64,000 nucleotides of DNA from Macrolepiota albuminosa (Eukaryota; Basidiomycota; Agaricomycetes; Agaricales; Agaricaceae), in contig JAMWFC010000122.1 of the NCBI GenBank assembly GCA_027475525.1, positions 1,178,001-1,242,000 of the forward strand, in the 5' to 3' direction. The notes under the pieces were generated by a model. It did no database searches. It saw only the letters and a list, made by a program, of their open reading frames with translations, and had not been told where the DNA came from. Positions 25,697 to 37,743 of this stretch are shown here, piece by piece. Every line of letters begins with the position of its first letter. Position 1 is the first letter of the stretch. The position numbers and the translations under genes are program-made.

Positions 25697-26435
25697 TCTC
25701 TTTAGATCTCCCTCTGCCAGGTGAGTAGTTATTATGATATTGTCAGTACATACTCTAATACACTTTGGATCTCCCTCTGCCAGCTGTGTGACTGAGCCAC
25801 AGTCTCTAGAGGTTGCCCTTACAACTGCCTCTTGGTGACCCTTAGCAACTTGGCAATGGGAAACTTGTTGCTCACTATAAATACTTAACATTGTTACTAG
25901 TTACTTGAGAACAGAGTACCCCAGTTTACACCTCTCAGTTCACTTCACAGTTCAGATTTCTTTTGAGCTGACTAAGTTCATAGTCGCCCACCATCTGAAC
26001 ACTCTTAGCCTGCTTGCCACAGTTATGCTTATGGAACCTATACACCTTGCACTTATAGCAGGCATCATGCAGCTTAGTCATTGCTAAGCCTCTAGTTTTC
26101 TTACTGCATCTTCTTGCTGCACTTACTTATATTCACCTCCCCATATCCTTGAGGCACACCTTAGCACACCTTCCTTACCACACACCCTTGCCAACTATCA
26201 TTACCGACCTTCACCAAATCTTGCTGTTCAACTCATTTTCTGACTTGTTCTCTGGGAACTGCTTAGGACTCCCTCAATCTTAGCATGCCCAACACATTAT
26301 TATACAGGTCAGTAGCCATAAACTGTATTTGCTACTGATTGACTTTTGGGCATCATCAAATTGGAGCCCACTATGAAGGACTTTAGAGCAGAATTCTGCC
26401 AGAAACATGTCTCTAGCACATATGCTGCCCGCTAG

Positions 26436-29400
26436 AGCAGTTGGCAGAAGGCACAGTCCCTTTCCACCCATCAACTCCTCAGTTTGAAACACCTGGTGCC
26501 TTACCAGGTCTATCTCTTGCTCAGGAACTACAGAACACCACTGTAGATGATTTTTCTGATCTCTTCCTACATTTGCTAGACTTTACTGAAAACAACCCCT
26601 TAGCATTGCCTCTTGCTGATCATCAGCCTTTTACTCCTCCTACACCTTTAACACCTCTTTCCTGACCCATCATTTCCTATACCCCTTCACCAATCCCTAG
26701 AACCCCAACACCACTACTGTTTCCTCTGCATGGCAGGGACAGTTGCTATAGAACAACCTTCCCAGTGCATGCCACCATGCAACCACTTCTCAGCGCCAAA
26801 ATGGGACAAGCCCAAACCACGTGAGCTCTCCCAATATTTCAAAGAACTTGAATATCTGTTTAGAGACTGTGGAGTTATCAACTCCACCCAAATAAAGGAA
26901 TACACAGCATGCTACATTTTCTACAACACAGCAAAAACTTGGATTAGTCTTCCCAAATTTGCAGCTCCTGTGCCTGTCACACAACCAGCTATTGGTGCTA
27001 CTTATGAGCAATGGAAAATGGCAATCATCCAGCTCTACTCTGGCACTGAAGAAGCTACACGGTACATGGTAAACAAACTCCAGAAACTCATCCAGGATAC
27101 TTTCAATAGCGGTACTTACTTGCTTGGTGCATTTTTGACCTACTACCAGGAATTCCAGAAGGTCTTCAGATGGCTCCTTCAGAACAGTAAGCTTTACATT
27201 AACAAGGAACATTGCCTATTCCAGCAAGGCATTATAATATTGCTATGGGCTCGCATTGCTAGACACTTAGAAACCATACAACCAACTCACTATCCAGAGG
27301 AATCCTATTCTGTTGTCAATGTCTTTGAGGCAGGTAAATAAATCCTAAAAGACACTAATACAGACATCAGCATGCAGTGTGCTAGGACAACTCTGTCTGA
27401 GCACACCAACAGTATCCTCTTGGTCCAGACTACTGCTGCCCCTCCTGCTACTGACTTTGTTAAGAAAGAAGATCTCAATGCCATCATCAACGCTGCCATT
27501 GCTTCCACTATGACTCAAATTGAGACCATGATTGCCACCAGCATGACCGCCTCCCATGTTGCTAACACTCCCAGGTCCAACAGTTGCCATTTTCGTGGTG
27601 AAATAGGCCACATAATGACTTGAGAACGCTGCAATACACTGAAAAACTACATCTAGCAAGGTAAAATACACAGGGCCATTGATGGCAAGGTTGTCTTGAC
27701 TACTGGTGCCATCATCCCAAACTACTCAGAGCTCAAGACTTACTAGGAACAGGTAGATAAGTGGCACAGGCACAACCCAGGACAGATTGTTACTGGCACT
27801 CTCTCTAGCAATGCTAATCCTGAATCCAACCAGGCAGCACAGCAGCAGATGATACATGAGGTCTTGCACTTTGACAGCGTTAGCAACTGACCCAGCTTTT
27901 CTTGGGAAGAGTGCATCTCTAAGTTGGAACAGGAACTTAGCTCACTAAAGAACCAGGTATTTGATGATGTTGGGATTAAACAGTCTAAACAGCCCCTTTG
28001 TGGTTATAAGCCCATGTCAGCTACTCATGACCTGCCTCTGCCTACTGCTCCTACTGCTATGCTTGCTCCTACTGCCTCATTGACATCTGCTGTACCACCC
28101 CCTCCTATTCCTCCTCCATTATCTAATCCCATTTCTGACACTTCATTGCTGCCTCTACATTCTTATGCTGGTCTCTCTGACAGGTATCATGCTCCTGCTC
28201 AACATAACTTTGCTGCTCCCAAGAAACATCCTGAAGGCAGTTATCAACCTACTGCACCAATCTTTAATATAGAGAAGTCCAATCATGTCTCCAGCCACAT
28301 TATGAAAATGCCAGTCATGCTCTCTGTTGAAGAACTCTGCAGTATTGCTCCTGATGTCCGGAACCAGGTCAAGATGGCAGTTACACCTTGACACCTCTTA
28401 GTGACTGCCGTTACTGAGATCAACAAGTTAGATGATGCACTTCCTGGTTTCTCTGTTACTGCTGACCCTCTTGTGACTCTTAGCACCAACACTTTCTCTG
28501 CTGACTCAGTCATCAAAGCTACCTCTGTCAATTCAGTAGAAACTTATATGTGATTGCTAGAGCATGGAGAAGATCCCGCTATCCTTACTATTGTCCAGGA
28601 CTCTCATGCTATCAGGTCTATCATGTGTACAGTTGACAACAAGAGTGATATTGAGGCCATCTTAGACAGTGGTTCCCAGATCATCTCTATGGCTGCCAAG
28701 GTTGCTAATGAGCTAGGATTAATTTACAACCCTAACCCTGTCCTAAACATGCAGAGTGCTAATGATACCATTGACAGATCTCTCAGACTTGCCAAGAACG
28801 TTCCATGTACCATTGACAACATCATGTTTTATCTACAGATCCACATTCTTCATTCACCTGCTTACAACCTCCTTCTTGGCAGACCCTTTGATGTATTGGC
28901 ATGCTCAGAAGTCAATGTAAGGGCAACCTCTAGAGGCTGTGGCTCAGTCACACAGCTGGCAGAGGGAGATCTAAAGTGTATTAGAGTATGTACTGACAAT
29001 ATCATAATAACTACTCACCTGGCAGAGGGAGATCCAAAGAGAACAAGTCTAGGGATTCTCTATGCCAGGTTGGATGCTTCTGGGGCCTCTGAAGCATGGG
29101 AAACAACTGTACAGTACAACAAAACCTTAAAAACTCAAAAATTGCCTACACAAACAATTGCACAAATAAGAGGCAAACTCTGGCAAACTCTGGCTTATAT
29201 AAGTGGTCTGGAAGTGGTGCTGAGGGGCTCACACTTGTCTGAATGATAGCTAAAGAACCAGAGCACCTCAAAGGTTGAGAATAGTACTAACAGATAGTGT
29301 TGAGAGAATAGAAACAGCAAAATGAGAGAATGATAGAAAAAATAAGAAAATGAATGAAAGAAGAGTGAATGAATAAGGAGTGAAAGAAGGAAGAAATGAG

Positions 29401-29599
29401 GAGTCCCCTGACAGTCAAGACCCTTACCAATAAGGAAACTACACTGATCATTAGCGACCCCAACTCCGGTATCCAACACACTGTGCCAACTTTCCCTAGA
29501 GAGCAGCAGAAAGGTACCTATGGCAAGACATCAGAATTCACTGAACATCACACCAGTGAGCAGCCTCACCAGTGTTTTCACAGACCATCAAGGAGGTGA
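26436..29599 (+). pseudogene. Element B gag-protease, decayed
   Basis: Aligns with the element A Gag-protease: HFSAPKWDKPKPRELSQYF, KLYINKEHCLFQQG, eroded zinc knuckle CHFRGEIGH (second Cys changed to Arg), then protease DSGSQIISMAAKVANELG near 28.67 kb. Arg codons of A are Cys, His, Gln or stop here, for example a TGA just after KMAVTP where A has CGA. It is interrupted by solo LTR3 at 28916-29413. The frame ends HQCFHRPSRR, overlapping the RT frame exactly as in A. Confidence 0.88.
28916..29413 (-). repeat. Solo LTR3, copy 3, inside B protease-coding region
   Basis: On plus it starts TGTAAGGG and ends CCCCTGACA, flanked by gtcaa on both sides (28911-28915 and 29414-29418). Removing it joins the coding sequence to match VLARSVVKTVTDDE of element A. 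Confidence 0.9.
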
Positions 29600-32500
29600 T
29601 TAGCAACAATTATGAAGATGTAGCACTCATGCTAGAATATGATTATGCCAGTGGTCTTGTACATATTTTACAAACAGCCTTTCTTGACACAGATGTACTC
29701 TCTACTACCTCTAATTCCATCACTGAAAATCCCCAGAAACGCATACAAAACCTTAATGACTCTTTGCTTGCCCACTTATATCTTACCACCTCAGACTCTT
29801 TCCAGGAAATTGCTACAAAAGAAACTTATCTTACTACTCTTCTTGGAGCCTCTGCTCCTGCCATTCTTGGCCTTTTCATGCCTCATATTTACTCTACCAA
29901 GATTAATCCTCTTTCTGCCTCTGTTTATAGTAACACTAACATTCTCAAAAAGAAAGGTGTCTAAGTAAAGAAAAAATACAAGCCTATAGCACTCAAAACC
30001 AAACCTGTTGCTGCTCACTCTCCTGAAGCTTTCTGAATCAAATAACATATCCTTGGTGACCCTCTTGCTGACATCCCAACACTTACGCCACATCTGATAC
30101 CTTTCCAACTGACAGAACAATTTACCACCAAACAACAACAGCAATTTATCAAAGACCATGATACCAGCTTTCTCACTCAGGACAAAATGAATGTTTTTAC
30201 TGACCTTGTTACCAAGCAGAACCAGGTCTTTGCATGAGAAGACTCTGAGTGTGGCAGCCTGTGCACAGACTTCTTTCCACCTGTGGTGATCCCTACTATC
30301 TCTCACATACTGATGACTGAACACAACAGACCCTTGCCACCTGGCATTGAGGCCAAGGTCTGCCAAATTATATGCACCAAGATACAGGCTGGCATCTATG
30401 AACTATCTAACAGCTCTTACCACTCCTGCTGGTTTTGTATATCCAAAAGAGCAGTAATCTACATATTGTTCACAATCTAGAGCCACTAAATAGGGTTACC
30501 ATCTGGCACTCTGGCATGCCTTTCTTTCCCAACCATGTTGCCAAGTCCTTTGCTGGGTGCATCTGTGGTGCCACCCTTGATCTTTATGTTGGCTATGACA
30601 AATGCTTAATCCATCCCTCTTCCCACAACCTTACCATGTTCCAGACTCCCTTTGGCGCTTTGCAGCTAGTTACTCTCTCTATGGGTTGGACCAACTCAGT
30701 TCCTATCTTTCATGACAACATCACATTTATCCTCCAATCTGAAATCTTCCATAATGTGCTCAGTTTCATTGACAATGTTGGCGTTAAAGAACCCAAGGAC
30801 TGGCAACTTATTGATGGCTTGCTGAAGAAGCATCTCAACAACCACAATATATGCTTGGCACTTTGGAACTTCTTTCTGCTCCTCAATTGTGTTCTCCAAT
30901 GTATGAAGTATAGTGGCAGCACCTTTAGCAGTCACAAACTTCTACTCTGTATGTCAAGATTCAAAATACTTGGCCACATCTGCACTTCCACCAGTTATGT
31001 TCCTGACAAATCTCACTTAGCACTCCTTGAATACTGGGGTCCTTGCTGCAACCTGTCTGAGGAACTTTGCCTATTGCACCCATCATCTTACCCAACTTAC
31101 ACGTGCTAACAAGCCCTTTGAGTTTGGCTCTAATCAAGTCAACTTCCAATGTGACCTTGTCAAGGCACTGAAAGATGCTAAGCCCCTCATCTCTATTGAC
31201 TACACCTCTGCTGACCCTGTCATCTTAGTGGTCAATACCTTGTACATTGCTGTGGGCTATTTCCTTTGCCAGTGCCTTAGCAACAACCAGAAATAACATT
31301 GCTACAACTGTTTTGGATCAATCATTCTTAACAACCAGGAATCACGCTACAGTCAGCCAAAATTGAAACTTTATAGACTCTTCAAGGTGTTCCAAGTGCT
31401 AAGAATGTATCTCATTGGCGTGCGCAACCTTATTGTTGAAGTGGACATTAGCTAGGTACATCAAGGGTATGCTCCAGAACCCTGACATCCAGCTGTTGGC
31501 CAGCATGAACTGCTGAGTGGTAGCTATCCTTATGTTTCATTGTGAGCTTGTTCACGTTAAGAGCACCTTTCATGGACCAGATAGACTCTCTAGATGACTG
31601 CAGCAACCTGGCAACCTGGCAGCTGACCCTAAAGATGATAGCAACTTCAAGGACTGGGTCAACCACTTATATGGCTTCATGCATCTTATTCAGCAGCCTG
31701 TCCCCCTACTGTGTCGGCAACAGCCCACTACCATCCTCTTGCATCCTCTTGTTCCTTACCAACCTGACACCTTTAGCACTGTCAGGTTCTGCTGATGACA
31801 GGGGCTTCTGATGGTGAGCGGGTCCTTACAAGGCGGACTCAAAGTCTACAGACTGTCTCTAGACAATAAAGGAGTGAATCCCAGAGTTTTGGGCAAGGCA
31901 CACAGATGCTCCAGAGAGTATATGGGCATTGGAGTTCAAAGGTGGGTGAGACAGAATCCCAGGCTAAGTCTGGAATTTGGCAGAAGATGGAAAAGTGATC
32001 AGAGAAGAGACTGAGACTGGGAGACTGAGACTGGACTGGGAGATAGAAAGACATCAAAGTGAGACTTAGCAAACCAGGAGACTTGAGAGAGTAAGAAGAT
32101 AGATTGATCAAATAAACTGAGATAGACAGAAGAGTATAGAGGCAGAAGTTTTAGCAATATCAAGACTGTAACAGATTGCTTGCTAACAGCTATATACCTG
32201 CAGTGGCTAAGATCTGGGATGCTCAGGTGAGCTCCAGGGTTAGGCTCCATGTGGTCAGTCCTGTGTGCTGTATTGTCTGGGTGCAAGTCCTGTGCAGCGT
32301 ATTGTCCAGGTACAGGTGTGGCACTGGGGAGATTAGTCAGGACCCATTGGTTGGGGCTGGGCCAAATGCTGGGGGTGATCAGTGGAGCCTGGAGCTTGTG
32401 GGTAGGCACTGGTACTGGTCACTTGGTTGGATGACAAGAGCAGGGTGTTGGGGCCCCTGTGGGGTGTTGGATTGTGGTGCATTGGGGTTTGTGTGGTATG

Positions 32501-34039
32501 CTGGAGTAGCAGGTTGTGATAAGCACACTGCTTATGTTTTACACAACAAGTATCCTTAGCCAGGACTCCCCTTCAGTAAAAATTGTGCAAGAACCTCAAC
32601 TGCTTAGAGAAGACAGTTGCCAACTCACTTATAATGCCGTACTCCAATCTCCCAAAGCCCAAGCCAAGGATAAGCACCTTTTAGCTGTTGAACAATAAAT
32701 ACAAGACCTTCAGCACCCCACAAACCTTAGCAATAATGAGTATGCCACCTTTATTTGCTATGCCACTCACTTCTTCTTTGCTGACAACTGTCTCTGGCAA
32801 TGACATTGCAATGGCGCTCACAAGCTGGTCATCAAATCAGATAGTTGCCTACATATTCTGTGTGCTATGCACAATGAACTTGGTCACAGAGGTTTGTATG
32901 CTACCTAAGCCACCTTACTAGAACATTTTGGATGGCCTCACATTAGCACTGATGTCACCTGATACATCAGAACTTGCCACCTCTGCCAGGTTCAGCAGAC
33001 TTGCCAAGTGCTTATACCACCTACCATTGCCATGCCAGCACCCTTGTTCAGCAAAATCTATATCAACACTATGCACATGCCAAAGTCAGGTCGCTATAAG
33101 TATATCATCCAGAGACATTGCTCACTAATCCACTGGCTTAACTTCTGCATGCTCCAGCATGAGAATACCAATGCCGTTGCCAAGTGGCTCTTTGAGGACA
33201 TCATTTGCCGATGGGGAGTGCTAAAGGAGATTGTTACTGACAATGGTGCACCTATCATTAAAGCATTGACTTACCTTGCCAAGAAGTACAACATCCACCA
33301 CATCTGTGTCTCCAGTTACAACAAGTGTGCCAATGAGTTGGTAGAACAACCCCACTTCAATATGTGGCAAGCACTCTTCAAGGCAGTTGATGGCGACAAG
33401 TTCTATTGGAGTGAAGCAATGTATTTGGTCTTTTAGTCAGAAAGGGTCACTATTTATAAGTGCATGGGTTGTTCTCCTTATTATGCAGCTACTGGCATCC
33501 ACTCCCTGCTCCCTGCCAACATTGTTGAAGTGACTTATCTCTAGCCAGCTCCCAACAGCATCTTAGCAACTACCAACCTCATTTCCAGACACACTATCAA
33601 CCTCCAGCAATGGTGCAAGGACTTGGAGCGACTCTACAAAACTGTCTTTGCTGCTTGTTGCCAAGCAGCACTTAGGTTTGAAGCTGATCACAGTGCTACC
33701 ATCAAGGACTACAACTTCCCAAGAGGTGCGCTAGTGCTTATGTGCAACTTCAAGATTGAGACCTCCTATAACAAGAAGATGTGCCCATGCTACCTAGGGC
33801 CCTTAGTAGTTATCTCCCATAATCATGGTAGTGCTTATGTCCTTTGCAAATTAGATGAATTGGTACTCCACAGACCTGTTGCCACTTTTTGCCTACTACT
33901 ATATCTTATCAGGAAATGCATCAACTTGCCGCTTGAGGTGCTAGACATTGATACCGCCAAGCTACAAGAACTTGAAGAAACAGAGTTATTAGATGATGAC
34001 AACTTGCCAACCATATCAGAAGAAGAAGAAAATGACTAA
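29572..34039 (+). pseudogene. Element B RT-RNase H-integrase, decayed
   Basis: Matches element A throughout: MFSQTIKEV start, RT core HNVLSFIDNVGVKEPKDW (A has FIDD), RNase H VNTLYIAVGYFLCQ, integrase DTMHM equivalent NTMHMPKSGRYKYI, TDNGAPIIKALTYLAKKYN, and an end in EEEEND. Dozens of stops and frameshifts. First catalytic Asp residues are changed (D to N), the change expected from CpG loss on the opposite strand (GAC after C to AAC). Confidence 0.9.
31779..32530. repeat. About 750-bp insertion in B pol, LTR-like
   Basis: Absent from the matching place in element A pol (between VPYRPETFSA and TFYTAS). It starts near TGTCAGGTTC and ends near GATAAGCA, with a possible short duplication (cac). 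It keeps a few CpGs, unlike the flanks. Family unknown; boundaries accurate to about 10 bases. Confidence 0.55.
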
Positions 34040-34071
34040 AAATACTATAAAACATTGATAAGCCCACACTT

Positions 34072-34805
34072 TCATTTACTTATTTTTGCTTCATTTTTTC
34101 TTGCCAGACCACTTACTGTACTATACTTCACAGACACTTTTTGTACATACTCAAGACGCAGCACTGATGCATTAAGTGGTAAGTATATGGCATTGTATGT
34201 CTGCCAGTCCATGGCGTTCTGGCAGTCAGCCTGGTAATCTTGCAGCATGGCAAGACTACACACTAGATTGTTATATCAAAGTTAGAACACTATGATTTGT
34301 GCCTGAATCTGTTCTTGCTCCTGATCAAGGACCTCCTCCATCCTTGCCACATGACTGGCAAACCTTTCCAGCATGTCCCGCAGGTGAAGTGCTACCACCA
34401 GGTACACAAGATCCTGTCCTAGCCAATAAAAAGTGTCGCCATTAATGCAAGGCACTGGTTGGTCAGTCTAAGAGGGGTTGATCCTGATGACTATGAGTTG
34501 CTGTGGCTCCAGCCCAGCAATATCCTTCTCATCCAAAACCTCCTGAAACTAAGGGGCAGAGAGGCTATAGAGTGGCAACCACTGCCAGTTGGGTTCTTCT
34601 CTGACAACCTTCTCCATATCCACCACTGTTACTGCTGGAACCCCTACTGCCCCCTCATCCTTCTCAATTTCTTTGTCAGCCACTTGCTCCTGTGCCTCCA
34701 GATCTGCCTCTCCTGCCATGTCCTCGTCACCCATTACTGCTGTCACCTCCTCATTTTCTCCCTCCTCTATTGCTGGAGGAGCCACTACTGCATTGTTCTT
34801 GTCAG
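34072..34805 (-). pseudogene. Element B antisense gene, 3' part
   Basis: Minus-strand homologue of the element A gene at 37744-40155: acidic region, then VREEPNWQWLPLY (A: AREEPAWRWLPPY) and LQDYQADCQNAMDWQT (A: LRDYQGDCQATMDWQT). It is cut at 34805 by element D and continues beyond 59748. The pol stop at 34037-34039 is only about 35 bases away, so pol and this gene are tail to tail. Confidence 0.85.
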
Positions 34806-35531
34806 TGTCACGACCCCTCCCCTCCGGACCCACCCCGGGACACCCCCGGAACACCATCCAGGACCTTCTCTCCAACCCCACAGGACACGCCCCGCCATCA
34901 CGACTACCAATACCGCCATCATGCGCATCAAGGACCGCCATCAGCCGCCACCAGCCCCGATCAACAATTGGATCACGCACATCACACATCACGGCTCCCT
35001 CTGCGCCAATTGATTGCGTGCCCCACATGCACGATCCCGGTATACAGTCCCTGCCTGCTACTCAATGACCCCCAGAACCCATTTCAGACACCCCAGAACC
35101 CCGAGACCTGGTCCCGTAGTACTTATAGCGTAGTTCCCCATTGTATTCGTTAGTCTTGATATTACACTGTTACACTGTTTACGTTTGCTTTACTTGGATT
35201 GTTGCGTGCCCTCTGTTTGACTGGTACGCATTGACTGGCATGCTTGACTGGCACGCTTGGATAATCGTGTGCTCTAAGACTGGTACGCACTTCGCGACTT
35301 TAATTTATTAACTTGGTCTCGTCTTAGAACCTCCGGTTCACGACTTAACCCCCACCCGAATCCCCCAACTACTCACAACCCAAAACCCCCCTCCCGGGAC
35401 TGCCCCTGTCCGTGTCTTGAATCCTGGAGACCTAGCCTCGGAGTTCCAGACACCCGAGTATCCGTAGGTCAGGTTCGCATTGTAAGGGCGATTGCTTTCT
35501 CAGAAAGCCCCCGACTCAGCGGAACCTGACA
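34806..35531 (+). repeat. 5' LTR of element D
   Basis: TGTCACGACC..GGAACCTGACA. A TATA-like ACTTATAGCG lies near 35121. TGATATTA at 35157-35164 is complementary to the first bases after the LTR. Confidence 0.92.
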
Positions 35532-35542
35532 TAATATCACAA
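35532..35542 (+). promoter_or_regulatory. Candidate self-primer binding site of element D
   Basis: The bases just after the LTR start TAATATCA, not the TGG of a tRNA-type site. They are the reverse complement of TGATATTA in the LTR, about 30 bases downstream of a TATA-like sequence. This is the arrangement known from Tf1/sushi-type self-priming. Inference from complementarity only. Confidence 0.45.
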
Positions 35543-35561
35543 CTCCCTCCTTACACCGTTC

Positions 35562-36639
35562 TTGATGGCTACGTATACTCATACCTACTACCCCACGGGC
35601 TACCAGACGGACCCTTACGGATGTCTGGTCCCCGATCACTACCCCGCACAGACCCCTCGCCCCGCCTATCCACCTCTCCTGTACGAACCCCAATACCTCC
35701 ACTGCCACTGGGCCTCTGACCCATCTCTCTACGATCTGGGGCCCTCAGCCAGCTGGGCCCCCCTGCCCAACTTAGCCATGGCGCGACCCGTGGAGGTCCC
35801 CTCGTATCGGAGCATCCCTGGGGGACTACTAGAGACACCACCAGTCCCCAGTAGACCTCGCCCGGTACCCCCTAGCGAGGGCCCCTTTGCACCCACCCCC
35901 TACTACGGTTACCAGTGTCCTGCCCCCCAACCCCGGAGTCCTCTCCACTACGACTATCCTCCTTGACACTACCCAACTGCCGCCCCACCTGCTTGGACTC
36001 CACCCTTGCCGATGGGACGACGACGTCTTGAGGACTATGAACGGCAACGGGACAAAGTGCTCCGCTCGCTCAGGATCTCACCAGAGGACTTCGCTCAATG
36101 GACAAGGGCGCTACTCACAGAACTCGGACACGACGACTTCGCAGGCACTCCGGAGGAATGGGCCCACTGCTTGGTCGAATTCGGAGATTGCCTCACGCGA
36201 GGAGAACTCCCGGAGCAGACTATGGTAAAGTATAGGCGCAACACGATCCTCCGTGAAGAGTTGCAACAACTGCTCGATGAAGTCCATGTGTCCCCCTCCC
36301 CCCGGCCCCTCAACGACCCTGCAGACCCAGGCCGCTTAATTCACATCTGGTGGGAACCACCGGAACCGGCCCCAGCAGCCCCCACGGTCCCCACTCCGGA
36401 GCAACAATAACGGGAAGAGCGACAAAATGCCTCGGCCATACTACGGTCCCTTAATCTGACAGGAGGGCTGTTCAATCAGCCCGCGGCCTGCACGGTAGGC
36501 TTGTCAACTCACCGTAGGGCTAACTCCGTTCCTAGCACCTTCAAGACCTGGGGACAGCCCCAGAGACCCCTGGAACCCCTCCCACAAACAGACAACGCCC
36601 AACCCCCGGCCCTGGCCAACCCCGGCAGACCCTGTGTGG
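35562..36639 (+). pseudogene. Element D Gag, N-terminal part
   Basis: Starts MMATYTHTYYPTGYQTDPYG; a Tyr/Pro-rich leader followed by a charged helical part (RRRLEDYERQRDKVLRS, PEEWAHCLVEFGDCL). In-frame stops at about 35964 and 36408. The frame runs to 36639, where element A starts. After removing A and one TSD copy it continues in frame at 50218 as CVDTPSTDDTLCYIDEL. Confidence 0.8.
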
Positions 36640-37574
36640 TGATGACGCCCAAAGTTTGGTCAGTAACAAATATATCTATAGTGTTACCGTACCAATGGCT
36701 TGCGTTGGGCGCGCTATAAGTGTTGGGGGAGTTCCGGGCAGGTCCCAGAGAACGCGCCTGTGAAAAAGGTGTAAAGTCGGTAACGGGTGTCGGCAAGTGT
36801 AAGGCGCCAAGGCGAAGCGCCTAGGAAGAAGCGGTAAGTAAACACGGTAAGGTAAGCGGTAAGGACACAGTAAGCTTAGCGCAGTCTAAGCGTCGCTGAT
36901 GCCTGCCGTAGCTGCAAGGCGCAAATAGGTCGAAGATTGGCGAGAGTCTGCAACTGCCGATGAATTCGACGTTGCCGACCGTAAATGAGATTTTGAGCGT
37001 AAGGGAGACTAAAGAAGTGGGAGCAGGAAACTCTGGTCGATTCTTGTTCCTATTGTACAAGTCGGTAAGTACTTTTATACTACAAAGAGTTTGCCGTCGC
37101 CAGTGGCCAAAGAGCGGTAAACTAGAAAATTTTATGAGGGGTAGCTCCAACTGTTTCAGATCCCTGCCATCCATTCAAGACCCTTAGCGCCACCAGGCGG
37201 CAGATCGCGACGCTAAACCATCAATCCATCCCTCCTCTGTCTATCAACATACCTAAGCAGTGTCAGGCGCCAAATCGGTGGCGCTAAGCGATGTCAGCCG
37301 CCAAGGTCAAACGCCAAGCTGTCTGTTGGTTTTTGACAGATCATCAATCTTCTCGCTAAGCGCTGTCGTCAGTGACTGATGCCATCTGTCAGTTGTCATT
37401 CCTGCTGCCGTCGGCGCTATCATTGATCGGATCTGCTTCTTGCCATGTCCGGCGGTCGGGAATGGCTTAAAATAGGTAGAACGCGTGCGCTAAGTTCGGA
37501 ACAAGTGCGGCAAGGTTTCCGGAGCCGGTGCCGAGTCTGCCGTTGATGCGCCTAACCTGTATAGGGTCCTATCA
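36640..37574 (-). repeat. 3' LTR of element A
   Basis: About a dozen differences from the other LTR, mostly C/T or G/A at CpG sites. Confidence 0.92.
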
Positions 37575-37743
37575 TCTCCCCCCAACTGAAAAATTGACTG
37601 TCCTCAGTCACCAAATAAGGCTACTGTTACCGTTTTTGTGACATGTGGCCCGTGCGTTCTTGAGATTTGGTTTATAGTCCTGGCGCATGAGTTTGGACTT
37701 CGTCTCTCCTCCACATCTTTACCTGGCGCTCCATTAAAAAAAT

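Larger units (their letters stand above)
25151..25823 (+). repeat. Solo LTR3, copy 2, inside the B LTR
   Basis: Flanked by actgc on both sides (25146-25150 and 25824-25828), a 5-bp TSD. Without the two 77-bp duplications it is 519 bases. Confidence 0.9.
24721..26358 (+). repeat. 5' LTR of element B (with inserted solo LTR)
   Basis: Begins TGATAGGACC and ends GGGCATCATCA. It is interrupted by LTR3 at 25151-25823. The primer-binding site TTGGAGCCCACTATGAAGG follows at about 26361. Confidence 0.88.
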
